A stretch of 64,000 bases of DNA from an uncultured Formosa sp. Its GTDB lineage: Bacteria; Bacteroidota; Bacteroidia; Flavobacteriales; Flavobacteriaceae. How positions within the stretch are numbered: the stretch's first letter is position 1; each line of letters begins with the position of its first letter. The position numbers and the translations under genes are program-made. The notes under the pieces are model-generated. The model saw nothing but the letters and a program-made list of their open reading frames with translations. It was not told where the DNA came from and did no database searches. Location: the NCBI RefSeq assembly GCF_947500765.1, contig NZ_CANMTH010000001.1, forward strand, positions 496,001 through 560,000, in the 5' to 3' direction. This document shows positions 8,492-18,732 of the stretch, one piece after another.

Positions 8492-9469
8492 ATGAGAACA
8501 ATTCAATTCAGAGAAGCGATTTGTGAAGCCATGAGTGAGGAAATGCGCAGAGATGAGAGCATTTACTTAATGGGTGAAGAAGTTGCTGAATACAACGGTG
8601 CATACAAAGCATCAAAAGGAATGTTAGACGAGTTTGGTGCAAAACGTGTTATCGATACTCCAATTGCAGAATTAGGTTTTGCAGGTATAGCTGTAGGTTC
8701 AACAATGACTGGTAACAGGCCAATTGTAGAGTATATGACCTTCAACTTTTCGCTAGTAGGAATTGATCAAATTATAAATAACGCTGCAAAAATCAGACAA
8801 ATGTCTGGTGGGCAGTTCAAATGTCCAATCGTATTTAGAGGGCCTACAGGTTCTGCTGGACAATTAGGTGCTACACACTCTCAAGCTTTCGAAAGCTGGT
8901 TTGCAAACACACCTGGTTTAAAAGTAATTGTGCCTTCTAATGTGTATGATGCTAAAGGTCTTTTAAAAGCTGCTATTCGCGACGACGATCCAGTAATTTT
9001 TATGGAAAGTGAGCAAATGTACGGAGATAAAGGTGAAGTGCCAGATGGAGAATATGTTCTACCAATTGGTGTTGCCGATATTAAACGTGAAGGTACAGAT
9101 GTAACAATCGTTTCTTTTGGTAAAATTATTAAAGAAGCTTATAAAGCTGCAGATGAAGTTGCTAAAGAAGGTATCTCTTGTGAGATTATCGACTTACGTA
9201 CCGTTCGTCCGTTAGATATAAATACCGTTTTAGATTCGGTTAAGAAAACAAATAGATTGGTTATTTTAGAAGAAGCATGGCCATTTGGAAACGTATCTAC
9301 AGAGATTACGTACCAAGTACAAGCTCAGGCTTTTGATTATTTAGACGCTCCAATTGTAAAAATTAACACAGCAGATACTCCAGCACCATATTCTCCAGAA
9401 TTATTGGCAGAGTGGTTACCTAATAGCAACGATGTTGTTAAAGCTATTAAAAAGGTAATGTACAAGTAA
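8492..9469 (+). CDS. pdhB: Pyruvate dehydrogenase E1 component, beta subunit
   Basis: The 325 residues match the E1-beta family along the full length: IQFREAICEAMSEEM at the start, the thiamine-diphosphate contact region TPIAELGFAGIAVG, the FRGPTGSAGQLGATHSQAFE loop and the C-terminal transketolase domain (CEIIDLRTVRPLD). With E1-alpha it decarboxylates pyruvate and passes the acetyl group to E2. No E1-alpha or E2 gene is in the window, so pdhB stands alone here. A consensus promoter lies directly upstream and a strong terminator downstream, so it is probably monocistronic. Confidence 0.93.
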   Translation: MRTIQFREAICEAMSEEMRRDESIYLMGEEVAEYNGAYKASKGMLDEFGAKRVIDTPIAELGFAGIAVGSTMTGNRPIVEYMTFNFSLVGIDQIINNAAKIRQMSGGQFKCPIVFRGPTGSAGQLGATHSQAFESWFANTPGLKVIVPSNVYDAKGLLKAAIRDDDPVIFMESEQMYGDKGEVPDGEYVLPIGVADIKREGTDVTIVSFGKIIKEAYKAADEVAKEGISCEIIDLRTVRPLDINTVLDSVKKTNRLVILEEAWPFGNVSTEITYQVQAQAFDYLDAPIVKINTADTPAPYSPELLAEWLPNSNDVVKAIKKVMYK

Positions 9470-9490
9470 ACTGCATTTATCACATATTTA

Positions 9491-9532
9491 AAACTTCATC
9501 AACATGATTTATTGCTGATGAAGTTTTTTTTT
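9491..9532 (+). terminator. Intrinsic terminator of pdhB
   Basis: An 11-bp perfect stem (AAACTTCATCA 9491-9501 with TGATGAAGTTT 9516-9526) is followed by a T-run to 9532. It ends only 4 nt before the start codon of the next gene, whose translation start region therefore abuts the terminator. Confidence 0.85.
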
Positions 9533-9536
9533 AATT

Positions 9537-12029
9537 ATGAATTTAAGACTTAGCCTCGCATTATTTTTCTTCGGATTTCTATCCGTAATAGCTCAAACAA
9601 AAGTTAGTGGTTATGTCTACGATGAAAACAACGAATCTATAGCCTATGCTAACGTTGTTTTTAAAGGATCTTCTCAAGGAACCATTACGAATGAAGAGGG
9701 TAAATTCTACATGGAATCAGATTCCAATTGGGATGCAATTATCATTTCATTTATGGGGTATCATACTCAAGATATACCTTTAGCAAAAAACATTAATTAC
9801 AACATAAAAGTTGTTTTAGAGGAAGAAGCTGCACAATTAGACCAAGTGGTTATTGTAGCAGGTAAACAGCCTAAAAAGAATAATCCCGCGATCGATATTT
9901 TAAGAAAAATATGGGAACATAAACGAAGAAATGGACTTCGGAAATTTGATCAATATGAATACGATAAATATGAAAAAGTAGAATTCGATTTAAATACAAT
10001 AGACAGTGCCTTAGTTGAAAGCAGAATTTTTAAAGGGATGGAATTTATCTTTGAATCTGTAGATACATCTAACGTTACAGGTAAAACATATCTCCCCATT
10101 TTTGTAAACGAATCTGCAAGTAAAGTTTACGGTAATAATGTTTCAAATACAGAGCGAGAGGTTTTAAAAGGAAATAAAATGTCTGGATTTAGTAATAATC
10201 AATTCATTTTAGATTTTATAAAAGACCTATATTCTCAGTACGATGTATACGATAATTACCTTAAGTTTTTCGATAAAAGTTTTGTAAGCCCGTTATCCAA
10301 AACAGGAATTAATACCTATAATTATGTGCTGGCAGACAGTTCTTTTATAGATAATAAATGGTGCTATAATATTATTTATTATCCGCGTCGTAAAAATGAG
10401 CTTACATTTAAAGGCGATTTTTGGGTGAATGATTCTACGTTTGCGATCAAGAAAATTAACATGCAAGCTTCTAAAAGTGCCAATATAAATTGGGTGAAAG
10501 AAATTTATATAGAACAGGAGTTTGATGTATTAAACGATTCTATTTTTCTTATAAATCGCGACTATTTTATGTCGGATTTTGCATTCAATAAAAAAGAGAA
10601 AGCTAGAGGCGTTTATGGAAAACGAACTACACTTTACGATAATTACCTTTTCGATAAGCCTAAAGCCGATGACTTTTATAAAGAACAAGTTTTTGAATAC
10701 AACGAAGACACCTATAATCGTGATGATGAATTCTGGGATGCAAACAGGTTAGAAACATTAAGTAAAGACGAAAAAGGAGTTTACAAAATGCTAGACACCC
10801 TGCAAACAGTTAAGAAATTTAAACGTTTATATAGTGCAGGAACTATTTTGGCTTCAGGATATGTCGAGTTGGATGAATTAAATATGGATTATGGACCCAT
10901 ATTTTCTAGTTTTGGCTATAATGAGGTTGAAGGATTGCGTATTCGTGGCGGAGGAAGAACTTATTTTGGAGCAAACGACCCCTGGAGAATAGAAGGATTT
11001 GGTGCTTACGGATTTAGAGATAAAAAAATAAAATATGGTATTTCAGGAAAATGGTTAATCGATAAAGAAAATCGTTTTATTATTTCTGGAGGACACCGAA
11101 AAGATATAGAGCAAATAGGAGCAAGTTTAACCACATCTACAGATGTCTTGGGGCGTAGTTTGGCATCATCTTCATTATTTGCAAAAGGTACAAACGATAA
11201 GTTAACAAACATACAGCTTACAAGTTTGGCTTTTGAAATGGAGCCTATAAAGAATGTGGTATTTAGATTAGGTGCAGATTTTAGAACTTTAGGTTCGGCT
11301 TCAGAGGCCTTTAATTTAGACTATTATATAGACGATACATACACCGAAATTGCATCCGAATTAAAACAGTTTGAAACAGCTCTTTCTGTAACGTATTATC
11401 CTAATAGACGTATGACAGGTTATGGTGTAGAGCGATCTCGAGCTAACGATAATTTTGCAACCTTGTTTGCACAACTTAGTCATGGAGAAAAGAATGTGTT
11501 TAAAAGTGATTTTGATTATACCAAAGTTCAATTTTCATATACACAACCTTGGCAATTAGGTGGTTTTGGTAGACTGCTTACAACCGTAGAAGCAGGTAAA
11601 ACATTTGGCGAAGTGCCATTAGGCTTATTAAGTGTTGTGCCAGGTAATCAAGCATATTTTTCAATATATAATACATTCTCACAATTAGACTATTACGAGT
11701 TTATTACAGATACGTATGTGTCTGCGCATTTAGAACATAATTTTAACGGACGTTTATTTTCACGAATTCCATTCTTACGTAAATTAAACTTGAGAGAGAT
11801 TATTGGTGTAAGAGGTGTCTGGGGAGAAATTTCAGACGACAATATAGCCTTAAATGCTTCAAACGTAACCTATAATGCACCCGACGATAAGCTGTACTAC
11901 GAATATAGTTTTGGTATTGGAAATATTTTTAAAGTATTTAGAATTGATTTTAATTTTAGAGGAAATTATCTAGAACACCCTAATGCTCGTAAATTTGGTA
12001 TAACGGGTAGTTTTGGCTTTTATTTCTAA
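9537..12029 (+). CDS. DUF5686 family protein with CarboxypepD_reg-like domain
   Basis: This 830-residue protein has a signal peptide (about 1-20, ending SVIAQ), then a carboxypeptidase-regulatory-like domain (about 21-105: TKVSGYVYDENNESIAYANV ... VVIVAGKQPKK). A long region matching the Bacteroidota DUF5686 family follows and ends in beta-barrel-like strands (FGITGSFGFYF). It is most likely an outer-membrane protein; its role is unknown. The start codon is directly after the pdhB terminator, so expression depends on readthrough or on a promoter inside pdhB. Confidence 0.82.
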   Translation: MNLRLSLALFFFGFLSVIAQTKVSGYVYDENNESIAYANVVFKGSSQGTITNEEGKFYMESDSNWDAIIISFMGYHTQDIPLAKNINYNIKVVLEEEAAQLDQVVIVAGKQPKKNNPAIDILRKIWEHKRRNGLRKFDQYEYDKYEKVEFDLNTIDSALVESRIFKGMEFIFESVDTSNVTGKTYLPIFVNESASKVYGNNVSNTEREVLKGNKMSGFSNNQFILDFIKDLYSQYDVYDNYLKFFDKSFVSPLSKTGINTYNYVLADSSFIDNKWCYNIIYYPRRKNELTFKGDFWVNDSTFAIKKINMQASKSANINWVKEIYIEQEFDVLNDSIFLINRDYFMSDFAFNKKEKARGVYGKRTTLYDNYLFDKPKADDFYKEQVFEYNEDTYNRDDEFWDANRLETLSKDEKGVYKMLDTLQTVKKFKRLYSAGTILASGYVELDELNMDYGPIFSSFGYNEVEGLRIRGGGRTYFGANDPWRIEGFGAYGFRDKKIKYGISGKWLIDKENRFIISGGHRKDIEQIGASLTTSTDVLGRSLASSSLFAKGTNDKLTNIQLTSLAFEMEPIKNVVFRLGADFRTLGSASEAFNLDYYIDDTYTEIASELKQFETALSVTYYPNRRMTGYGVERSRANDNFATLFAQLSHGEKNVFKSDFDYTKVQFSYTQPWQLGGFGRLLTTVEAGKTFGEVPLGLLSVVPGNQAYFSIYNTFSQLDYYEFITDTYVSAHLEHNFNGRLFSRIPFLRKLNLREIIGVRGVWGEISDDNIALNASNVTYNAPDDKLYYEYSFGIGNIFKVFRIDFNFRGNYLEHPNARKFGITGSFGFYF

Positions 12030-12157
12030 TTTTTTAGCCATATATTTAATAATTATCAATTTACAACGATATAATTTTTGTTATAAGAAATCAATTCGTT
12101 TTTAGGTTGCCTATAATTATAGGGTTCAGTACATTTACCATTATAAACACAGTAAAT

Positions 12158-12685
12158 ATGAGTCAAGTAAAACAAGAAACTTTTGATGTTTTAATAGAAA
12201 TTCCAAAAGGGAGTAGAAATAAATACGAATATGATTTTAAATTACATAAAATTAGATTCGATAGAATGTTATTTTCTTCAATGATGTATCCTGGAGATTA
12301 TGGTTTTATTCCTGAAACTTTAGCATTAGACAAGGATCCTTTAGATGTTCTTGTGTTAGGACATCAACCAACATATCCTATGACAGTTATGGAGGTTAGA
12401 CCAATTGGTGTCTTTCATATGACAGATGAAAAAGGTCCTGATGAAAAAATTATTTGTGTACCAGTTTCAGATCCAATTTGGAATAATAAAGCTGATATAG
12501 CTGATTTAAATCCACACCGTTTAAAAGAAATTGAGCACTTTTTCCAAGTTTATAAAGATTTAGAGAAAAAGAAAGTTGATACAGGTGGATGGAGTGATGC
12601 TAAAACAGCAGTAAAAGTTTATCATGAATGTGTCGATAGATACAACAAAAGTGAGCATAAGGAAAGAGGAGATTTTAAAATCTAA
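12158..12685 (+). CDS. ppa: Soluble inorganic pyrophosphatase (family I)
   Basis: From the internal ATG at 12158 the protein is 175 residues, the usual family I length. The frame is open 17 codons further upstream (12107), but those residues are not family-like. Conserved parts are VLIEIPKGSRNKYEYD, MMYPGDYGFIPETLALDKDPLDVLVL (metal-binding acidic residues) and the EHFFQVYKDLE helix. The enzyme hydrolyses cytoplasmic PPi from biosynthesis. It is followed by a strong terminator and then by a membrane pyrophosphatase gene. Confidence 0.93.
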   Translation: MSQVKQETFDVLIEIPKGSRNKYEYDFKLHKIRFDRMLFSSMMYPGDYGFIPETLALDKDPLDVLVLGHQPTYPMTVMEVRPIGVFHMTDEKGPDEKIICVPVSDPIWNNKADIADLNPHRLKEIEHFFQVYKDLEKKKVDTGGWSDAKTAVKVYHECVDRYNKSEHKERGDFKI

Positions 12686-12703
12686 TTTATCCCGAATAAA
12701 AAT

Positions 12704-12742
12704 AAAAAAACCACATTTAAATATGACAAATGTGGTTTTTTT
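12704..12742 (+). terminator. Intrinsic terminator of ppa
   Basis: A-rich stem with ACCACATTT/AAATGTGGT at its core (12704-12717 with 12728-12742) ends in a run of seven T. It separates ppa from the membrane pyrophosphatase gene. Confidence 0.85.
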
Positions 12743-12808
12743 GTATTTTATATTGTGGTAATTTTATGGCTATGTAAATTAATAACTTTTATAAATTATA
12801 GTTGTAAT

Positions 12809-15142
12809 ATGGAATATTTAATAAAATTTTTGCCTCTTTTTGGTATTCTCGCATTAGTCTTCGTCTTTCTCAAGAGTGGATGGGTGTCTAAACAAGACGT
12901 TGGAGACGAAAAAATGTCACGTATCGCTAAAAATATTGCTACTGGCGCAATGGCTTTTTTAAAAGCAGAATACAAGGTGTTAGCAATTTTTGTGGCTGCT
13001 GTAGCTACTTTATTATATTTTAAAGGTGTTTCAGAAGTAGGATCTAGCGGAATGGTAGCTATTTCTTTTATTGTTGGTGCTATTTGTTCTGCTTTAGCAG
13101 GATTTATTGGTATGAAAGTCGCAACAAAAGCAAATGTTAGAACTACTCAGGCAGCAAGAACATCTTTAGGAAAAGCACTAGAAGTTGCTTTCGCAGGTGG
13201 AGCCGTAATGGGCTTAGGAGTTGTAGGTCTAGGTATTTTAGGGTTAAGTGGTTTGTTTATGATTTACCAAAACATATGGCCTGGTGCAGAAAACTTAGCG
13301 ATGGTATTAAACGTACTTTCAGGTTTCTCTTTAGGAGCATCATCCATTGCCTTATTTGCGCGTGTTGGTGGAGGTATTTATACTAAAGCAGCAGATGTAG
13401 GTGCCGATTTAGTTGGTAAAGTTGAAGCAGGTATTCCAGAAGATCACCCTTTAAACCCTGCGACTATTGCAGATAATGTTGGAGACAATGTTGGAGATGT
13501 CGCTGGTATGGGAGCAGATTTATTCGAATCGTATGTCGGTTCTATAATTGGTACTATGGTACTAGGGGCTTTTATTCTTACACCCGAATTTGATGGTTTA
13601 GGAGCTGTTTATTTACCTTTAGTACTAGGAGCTGTTGGAATTGTAATGTCTATATTAGGAACATTCTTTGTTAAAGTTAAAGATGGAGGAAACCCTCAGA
13701 CAGCATTAAATATCGGAGAATTTGGTTCTGCTGGATTAATGGTTGTCGCTTCTTATTTTATAATTAAAATATTAATTCCTGAAACTGTAGCAGGTTTACC
13801 TTTCGGTTCATGGGGTGTTTTTATGGCAACAGTTGCTGGTTTAATCGCTGGTTTAGGTGTTGGTAAAATTACAGAATATTATACGGCTACAGGTAAAAAA
13901 CCTGTAATGTCTATTGTAAAACAATCTGATACTGGTGCCGCTACAAATATTATTGCTGGATTAGGTGTTGGTATGATGTCTACAATGATTCCTATTTTAT
14001 TAATTGCCGCAGCAATTATGATTTCTCATTATTACGCAGGATTATATGGTATTGCAATTGCAGCTGTTGGGATGTTAGCAAATACAGGAATTCAGTTGGC
14101 AGTTGATGCTTATGGGCCAATTTGTGATAATGCAGGTGGTATTGCTGAAATGGCAGAATTACCTAGTGAAGTACGTGATCGTACAGATAAATTAGATGCT
14201 GTTGGTAATACAACTGCAGCAGTTGGAAAAGGATTTGCAATTGCTTCTGCAGCTTTAACTGCTTTGGCACTTTTCGCAGCCTTTATGAAAACGGCTAATG
14301 TAACTGCTATAGACGTGTCTCGACCAGATATTATGGCTGGACTTTTAGTTGGAGGTATGTTACCATTTGTATTCTCTGCGTTATCTATGAATGCTGTTGG
14401 TCGTGCTGCTATGGCAATGATTGAAGAGGTTCGTCGTCAATTTAGAGATATTCCAGAATTAAAAGCTGCATTAGTTGTAATGCGTAAATATGATTCTGAT
14501 ATGAGTAAAGCATCAGTAGAAGATCGCGCAATTTTTGATGAAGCTGATGGTGTTGCAGATTACGGAAAATGTATTGATATTTCTACTAAAGCATCTATTA
14601 AAGAAATGGTTTTACCTGGGTTATTAGCTATCGCTGTGCCTGTTGCTGTTGGTTTTATTGGTGGTGCAGAAATGCTTGGAGGGCTTCTTGCAGGAGTTAC
14701 TACTTGTGGTGTTTTAATGGCTATTTTCCAATCTAACGCAGGTGGTGCTTGGGATAATGCTAAGAAAACTATAGAGGAACAAGGTAAAAAAGGTACCGAT
14801 GCACATAAAGCCGCTGTTGTAGGTGATACTGTTGGAGATCCGTTTAAAGATACTTCAGGTCCTTCTTTAAATATATTATTAAAATTAATGTCGGTAGTCG
14901 CTTTAGTAATTGCACCAAGTATTGCTTTAAGTGTAGATAGTCTTACAAGTTATAACGAAGCTGCATTACACAACAATCAAACAGAATTGGTTCAGGAAGT
15001 TCAAGAAGAGGTTGAAATCAGTACTAATGAAGCTGGCGATAAAATAGCAGAAGTTACTACTGTAAAAATTGTTGATGGTAAAAAAGTGGTTCAAACCATA
15101 ACTTATGAAGGAACAGATGTAAATCAGTTTATTCACAAATAG
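12809..15142 (+). CDS. hppA: Membrane-bound ion-translocating pyrophosphatase (K+-dependent type)
   Basis: From the ATG at 12809 ([12 protein letters not shown]) the protein is 777 residues; the frame extends 18 codons upstream but those residues do not fit the first membrane helix. Signature PPi-site motifs are [39 protein letters not shown] and, near the end, [16 protein letters not shown]. The sequence [10 protein letters not shown] has Ala where K+-independent enzymes have Lys, which predicts a K+-dependent pump. H+ versus Na+ transport cannot be decided by eye. The C-terminus carries an unusual acidic soluble tail of about 60 residues ([11 protein letters not shown]...). Confidence 0.93.
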   Translation: MEYLIKFLPLFGILALVFVFLKSGWVSKQDVGDEKMSRIAKNIATGAMAFLKAEYKVLAIFVAAVATLLYFKGVSEVGSSGMVAISFIVGAICSALAGFIGMKVATKANVRTTQAARTSLGKALEVAFAGGAVMGLGVVGLGILGLSGLFMIYQNIWPGAENLAMVLNVLSGFSLGASSIALFARVGGGIYTKAADVGADLVGKVEAGIPEDHPLNPATIADNVGDNVGDVAGMGADLFESYVGSIIGTMVLGAFILTPEFDGLGAVYLPLVLGAVGIVMSILGTFFVKVKDGGNPQTALNIGEFGSAGLMVVASYFIIKILIPETVAGLPFGSWGVFMATVAGLIAGLGVGKITEYYTATGKKPVMSIVKQSDTGAATNIIAGLGVGMMSTMIPILLIAAAIMISHYYAGLYGIAIAAVGMLANTGIQLAVDAYGPICDNAGGIAEMAELPSEVRDRTDKLDAVGNTTAAVGKGFAIASAALTALALFAAFMKTANVTAIDVSRPDIMAGLLVGGMLPFVFSALSMNAVGRAAMAMIEEVRRQFRDIPELKAALVVMRKYDSDMSKASVEDRAIFDEADGVADYGKCIDISTKASIKEMVLPGLLAIAVPVAVGFIGGAEMLGGLLAGVTTCGVLMAIFQSNAGGAWDNAKKTIEEQGKKGTDAHKAAVVGDTVGDPFKDTSGPSLNILLKLMSVVALVIAPSIALSVDSLTSYNEAALHNNQTELVQEVQEEVEISTNEAGDKIAEVTTVKIVDGKKVVQTITYEGTDVNQFIHK

Positions 15143-15171
15143 ATAATTTAGCTTTTTAGCTCAGTATATAT

Positions 15172-15211
15172 AAAAAACCGTCTAAAATTTTATTTTTAGA
15201 CGGTTTTTTAG
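15172..15211 (+). terminator. Intrinsic terminator of hppA
   Basis: Stem AAACCGTCTAAAA with TTTTTAGACGGTTT (within 15172-15211), followed by T residues, about 30 nt after the hppA stop. Confidence 0.85.
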
Positions 15212-15276
15212 TGGCTTAAAGACTATATTTTTGGTAATAATCAGGTATTTTTACATTATGTTTTTTCAAATTTAAT

Positions 15277-16275
15277 ATGCTAAAAAAAGATCCTTTACAA
15301 ATTATTGCATTTCAGAGTTATGGTACGAATTCACGTTTTTATTTACGTGGTCGTGCTTTGGAGGATGAAACCATCGATTTGGAACAAAAAGGATTATTCA
15401 AACTTTTAATAAATACGTATAAACGTTTTGAAAGTGATGAAGTAAAAAATGTAGAATTAGATTTACGTTTACCAGATAATACTGTTGTAAAAGTAAAAAC
15501 AGATGCGCATGGGTATTTTAAATCTGAAGAAGTTTTAGATAATTTAGATAAACTTACCAATAAGGAAGGTTGGTTACAAGTTGTTGCTTCTTATAGCGAT
15601 GTAAATATTAAGCGTAAAATAACCAATTCAAACAGATTTCCTGCTCAAGTTTTAATTCCATCAAAAACAGCTTCTTTTGGGGTGATTAGCGATATAGACG
15701 ATACCATAATGCTTACAGGTGTTGCTTCTATTTTAAAATGGCGCGTATTAGTTAATACTTTCTTTAAAGGAGCCTTTAAAAGAATACCTCTAGAAGGTGC
15801 AGCAGAATTTTATAATATGCTACATCGCGGTGTTACAGGAGAAGAAGCTAATCCTATTTTTTATGTAAGCCATAGTCCTTGGAATTTATACCGTTATCTA
15901 AAGTTTTTTCTGAAAACTAATAATTTTCCTAAAGGTCCTATTCTATTGCGAAGTATGAATACAATTTTCAAGAAAAAGAAAGGGAATGAAAAGCCGCAGA
16001 AGCAGATGGAAATTATTAATATTTTAAATATGTATCCTAAATTATCTTTTATACTTATAGGCGATAGTGGGGAACATGATGCGGATATCTATATTGAAAT
16101 TGCCGAGCTATTCCCCAATCGTATTTTAGCTATCTATTTAAGATGTGTAGGGCATAAACAAAAAATGATACGTGTAAAAGGGCTTTTCGATACGTATAAA
16201 ACAACTCCTGCATTATTAGTTAAATCTAGTAAAGAAGCTATAAACCATGCGCGATTAAGCGGCTTTATAAAATAA
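15277..16275 (+). CDS. App1-like phosphatase domain protein (DUF2183)
   Basis: This 332-residue protein contains FGVISDIDDTIMLTGVAS with the DxDxT-type catalytic motif at residues 139-143 (DIDDT), followed by FYVSHSPWNLYRYLKFFL and a distal ILIGDSGEHDADIY motif. This is the App1 catalytic-domain pattern of the HAD superfamily, known from yeast phosphatidate phosphatase. No signal peptide is apparent, so the protein is probably cytoplasmic. The substrate in bacteria is not established. It converges with the deoxynucleoside kinase gene, with only 7 nt between the stop codons. Confidence 0.85.
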   Translation: MLKKDPLQIIAFQSYGTNSRFYLRGRALEDETIDLEQKGLFKLLINTYKRFESDEVKNVELDLRLPDNTVVKVKTDAHGYFKSEEVLDNLDKLTNKEGWLQVVASYSDVNIKRKITNSNRFPAQVLIPSKTASFGVISDIDDTIMLTGVASILKWRVLVNTFFKGAFKRIPLEGAAEFYNMLHRGVTGEEANPIFYVSHSPWNLYRYLKFFLKTNNFPKGPILLRSMNTIFKKKKGNEKPQKQMEIINILNMYPKLSFILIGDSGEHDADIYIEIAELFPNRILAIYLRCVGHKQKMIRVKGLFDTYKTTPALLVKSSKEAINHARLSGFIK

Positions 16276-16282
16276 AAGGATA

Positions 16283-16897
16283 TTAGAATAAACCATTTAT
16301 TTCGGCATCAATTCTATTAATAATGTATCCTAAATCTTCTGGATTATCTACAAAATCTAAATTGTCTACATCAATAATTAAAAGTTTTCCTTTATTATAT
16401 CCGTGTATCCACGCTTCGTAACGTTCATTTAATCTGCTTAAATAATCAATACTAATTGAATTTTCGTAATCGCGACCGCGTTTCTGGATTTGTCCTACTA
16501 AATTAGGAATAGAACTTCTTAAATAAATTAATAAGTCTGGTCCTTGGACTACAGATTCCATTAAATCAAAAAGAGAACGGTAATTCTCAAAATCACGATT
16601 CGTCATTAAGCCCATTGCGTGTAAGTTCGGGGCAAAAATGTGAGCATCTTCATAAATAGTACGGTCTTGAACAATATCTTTTCCGCTTTCTCTAATTTGA
16701 AGTACTTGTCTAAAACGACTGTTTAAAAAATAAACCTGTAAGTTAAAACTCCATCGTTCCATTTGGTTATAGAAATCGTCTAAATAAGGGTTATCTACAA
16801 CGTCTTCTAATTGGGCTTCCCATTTAAAATGTTTAGCAAGTAATTTGGTTAGCGTGGTTTTTCCAGCGCCAATATTTCCGGCAATTGCAACATGCAT
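16283..16897 (-). CDS. Deoxynucleoside kinase
   Basis: The 204 residues have a P-loop at 7-15 (GNIGAGKTT), the DRTIYEDAHIF motif at 78-88 (the DRS/ERS-type substrate-binding region), an RxxxRGRDYE-like lid (LVGQIQKRGRDYE) and a C-terminal LLIIDVDNLDF strand. The family phosphorylates deoxynucleosides for salvage, and the length fits deoxyadenosine/deoxyguanosine kinases. Substrate specificity cannot be read directly. It starts 3 nt after the stop of the upstream hypothetical gene. Confidence 0.9.
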   Translation of the reverse strand: MHVAIAGNIGAGKTTLTKLLAKHFKWEAQLEDVVDNPYLDDFYNQMERWSFNLQVYFLNSRFRQVLQIRESGKDIVQDRTIYEDAHIFAPNLHAMGLMTNRDFENYRSLFDLMESVVQGPDLLIYLRSSIPNLVGQIQKRGRDYENSISIDYLSRLNERYEAWIHGYNKGKLLIIDVDNLDFVDNPEDLGYIINRIDAEINGLF

Positions 16898-16900
16898 AGC

Positions 16901-17680
16901 TTAAGGTGTTATTAAATGGAATTGATTCAGATTTTTCAAGTCGTAAATATACAAGGTTTGATTCGTAAGCAAAAACTGTTTTATCAATAAATCGGGTAAG
17001 TTTAGTTTAACAAAGCTTGTAGTGCCCTTTTTTAAATAGAATAATTCATTTTCTTTTTGAAGTACTAGATTTTCGCCACTTTCATCAAGTTTTGTAAATC
17101 CTTCATTTTTAATTTTTTTAACTAAAGATCCTACATAGTTAAATTGATAAATAAAATCTTTGGTAAGTAACCAACACCAATTATAATTGCTAACAATATC
17201 AAGAACTTCAGAATTAATAGGTGTTGAGGCAGCTCTTAATCCATTCGTTTTATAATCGAAAAGTTCTAATTGTAAGGTGTTGTCGTTAAAAATCCAAATT
17301 GTCGAATCGTAACCTGTCGATATTTGCGAGACACTTCTATAAGGCGTAATGGTATTAAAATCTAATTTATAAATTTCAGATAAACGGTTGTCTAAAATCA
17401 TTACAGTATTAAAATTTTTGTAAAAAAGATTTAATCGTAATGGATTAAAAGTGTTTGCGCTACTAATGGTTCCTAACTGTAGGTTGGAGTAGTGTAGTGT
17501 TTGTGTCGCTGTTTGTTTAGAGAACTCGTTATGGTTTATATAATAATTTGTTTCAAAGGCATCTGTATCAATAAAAGAAGAAACAAGAAGTGGTGAGGTT
17601 TGTTTTATAGATACTTGAATGGTGTTTTGACCATGTGTAAATAACGTCGAAAACAAGAGGATATAACATATGAATTTCAT
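16901..17680 (-). CDS. Exported hypothetical protein, propeller-like repeats
   Basis: From the ATG at 17680 (MKFICYILLFSTLFTHGQ) the protein is 259 residues with a clear signal peptide; an ATG 5 codons upstream would add MYFST and weaken it. The mature part consists of short beta-rich repeats (DSTIWIFNDNTLQLELFDYKTNGL, NWCWLLTKDFIYQFNY, LYIYDLKNLNQFHLI), suggesting a small beta-propeller. I recognise no family. It is probably co-transcribed with the kinase gene downstream. Confidence 0.7.
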   Translation of the reverse strand: MKFICYILLFSTLFTHGQNTIQVSIKQTSPLLVSSFIDTDAFETNYYINHNEFSKQTATQTLHYSNLQLGTISSANTFNPLRLNLFYKNFNTVMILDNRLSEIYKLDFNTITPYRSVSQISTGYDSTIWIFNDNTLQLELFDYKTNGLRAASTPINSEVLDIVSNYNWCWLLTKDFIYQFNYVGSLVKKIKNEGFTKLDESGENLVLQKENELFYLKKGTTSFVKLNLPDLLIKQFLLTNQTLYIYDLKNLNQFHLITP

Positions 17681-17839
17681 AGTCGAAAAGTACAAAAATC
17701 GACCGATTATTTTAATGAATACTTTAAAATCTGCAAGTTAATATACATTTCTTAATAAAAAGTTTTGGTTATCATTAAACGAATTCTAAAAAGAAGAGTC
17801 TTATAAAAACAGATTAACCCTGATTAATTAATTATACAT

Positions 17840-18694
17840 ATGAAATCACAACTATTTAAAATATTTTTGGTGTGTTTATTCACCGCATTTTCATGCTCTA
17901 CTTTTGCACAGGCAGATTTTCAAGGAAAAGCATATTACGAATCTAAAACTACAGCAGAGATGCCAGATTTTGGAGGAAGGCAAATGAGTGATGAGCAGAA
18001 AAAACGAATTGAAGAGCGTATGAAGTCTCTGTTTGAGAAAACATATATTTTATCGTTTAACCGTTCTGAATCTATTTATAAAGAAGAAGAAAAATTAGCA
18101 GCTCCTTCGTCTTCTGGAGGTAGAGGGTTTAGAGGTCCCGGAGATCTTTCTGCTGGACCTAAGTATAAAAACATTAAAACAAATCAGGTTATTGTAGATC
18201 AAGAGTTTTTTGGAAAACAATTTCTTATTAAAGACAGTCTTCCAAAATTAGTTTGGAAAATGCAGAACGAATCTAAACAAATTGGTCAATATACTTGCTT
18301 TAAAGCTACAGCTGTAAAATTAGTTAGCGGAACGGATATTACTAGTTTTAGAGGTCCAAAAAGAGGTGAAGAAGAAGATAAATCTAAAGAAGAGGAAAAT
18401 GTAGCACCTAGAGAAGTTACGGTAACAGCTTGGTATACGCCTCAAATTCCAGTGAATCAAGGACCTGATGATTATTGGGGATTACCAGGTTTAATTTTGG
18501 AAGTAAGCACAGATAAAACAACTATACTATGTTCTAAAATTGTATTGAATGCAAAAGACGATACAGAAATTAAAATACCTACCAAAGGTAAAGTCGTAAC
18601 ACAAGAAGAGTATACCGAAATTGCGACTAAGAAAATGGCAGAATTACGTGAATCGTTTAGTGGACGTGGCCCAGGTGGTGGAGGTAGAAGATAA
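17840..18694 (+). CDS. GLPGLI family protein, copy C (paired with barrel gene)
   Basis: This 284-residue protein has a signal peptide (about 1-26, ending STFAQ). Two insertions are rich in Gly, Arg or charged residues (about 93-107 SSGGRGFRGPGD and about 180-195 EEEDKSKEEENVAP). The signature YWGLPGLILEVSTDKTTIL follows, and the tail is Gly/Arg-rich. The IGQYTCFKATA and VTAWYTPQIPV blocks align with copies A and B, but the protein is clearly diverged. It lies 38 nt upstream of an outer-membrane barrel gene on the same strand, the same pairing as at 3803-7179. Confidence 0.88.
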   Translation: MKSQLFKIFLVCLFTAFSCSTFAQADFQGKAYYESKTTAEMPDFGGRQMSDEQKKRIEERMKSLFEKTYILSFNRSESIYKEEEKLAAPSSSGGRGFRGPGDLSAGPKYKNIKTNQVIVDQEFFGKQFLIKDSLPKLVWKMQNESKQIGQYTCFKATAVKLVSGTDITSFRGPKRGEEEDKSKEEENVAPREVTVTAWYTPQIPVNQGPDDYWGLPGLILEVSTDKTTILCSKIVLNAKDDTEIKIPTKGKVVTQEEYTEIATKKMAELRESFSGRGPGGGGRR

Positions 18695-18732
18695 TTATAG
18701 GTGTTGTTTTACATAAAATTCAATTATAAAAA

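Noticed and set aside
12107..12157. Upstream extension of ppa (17 extra codons)
   Set aside because: Residues MPIIIGFSTFTIINTVN do not match family I pyrophosphatases, which normally begin near the internal ATG chosen here.
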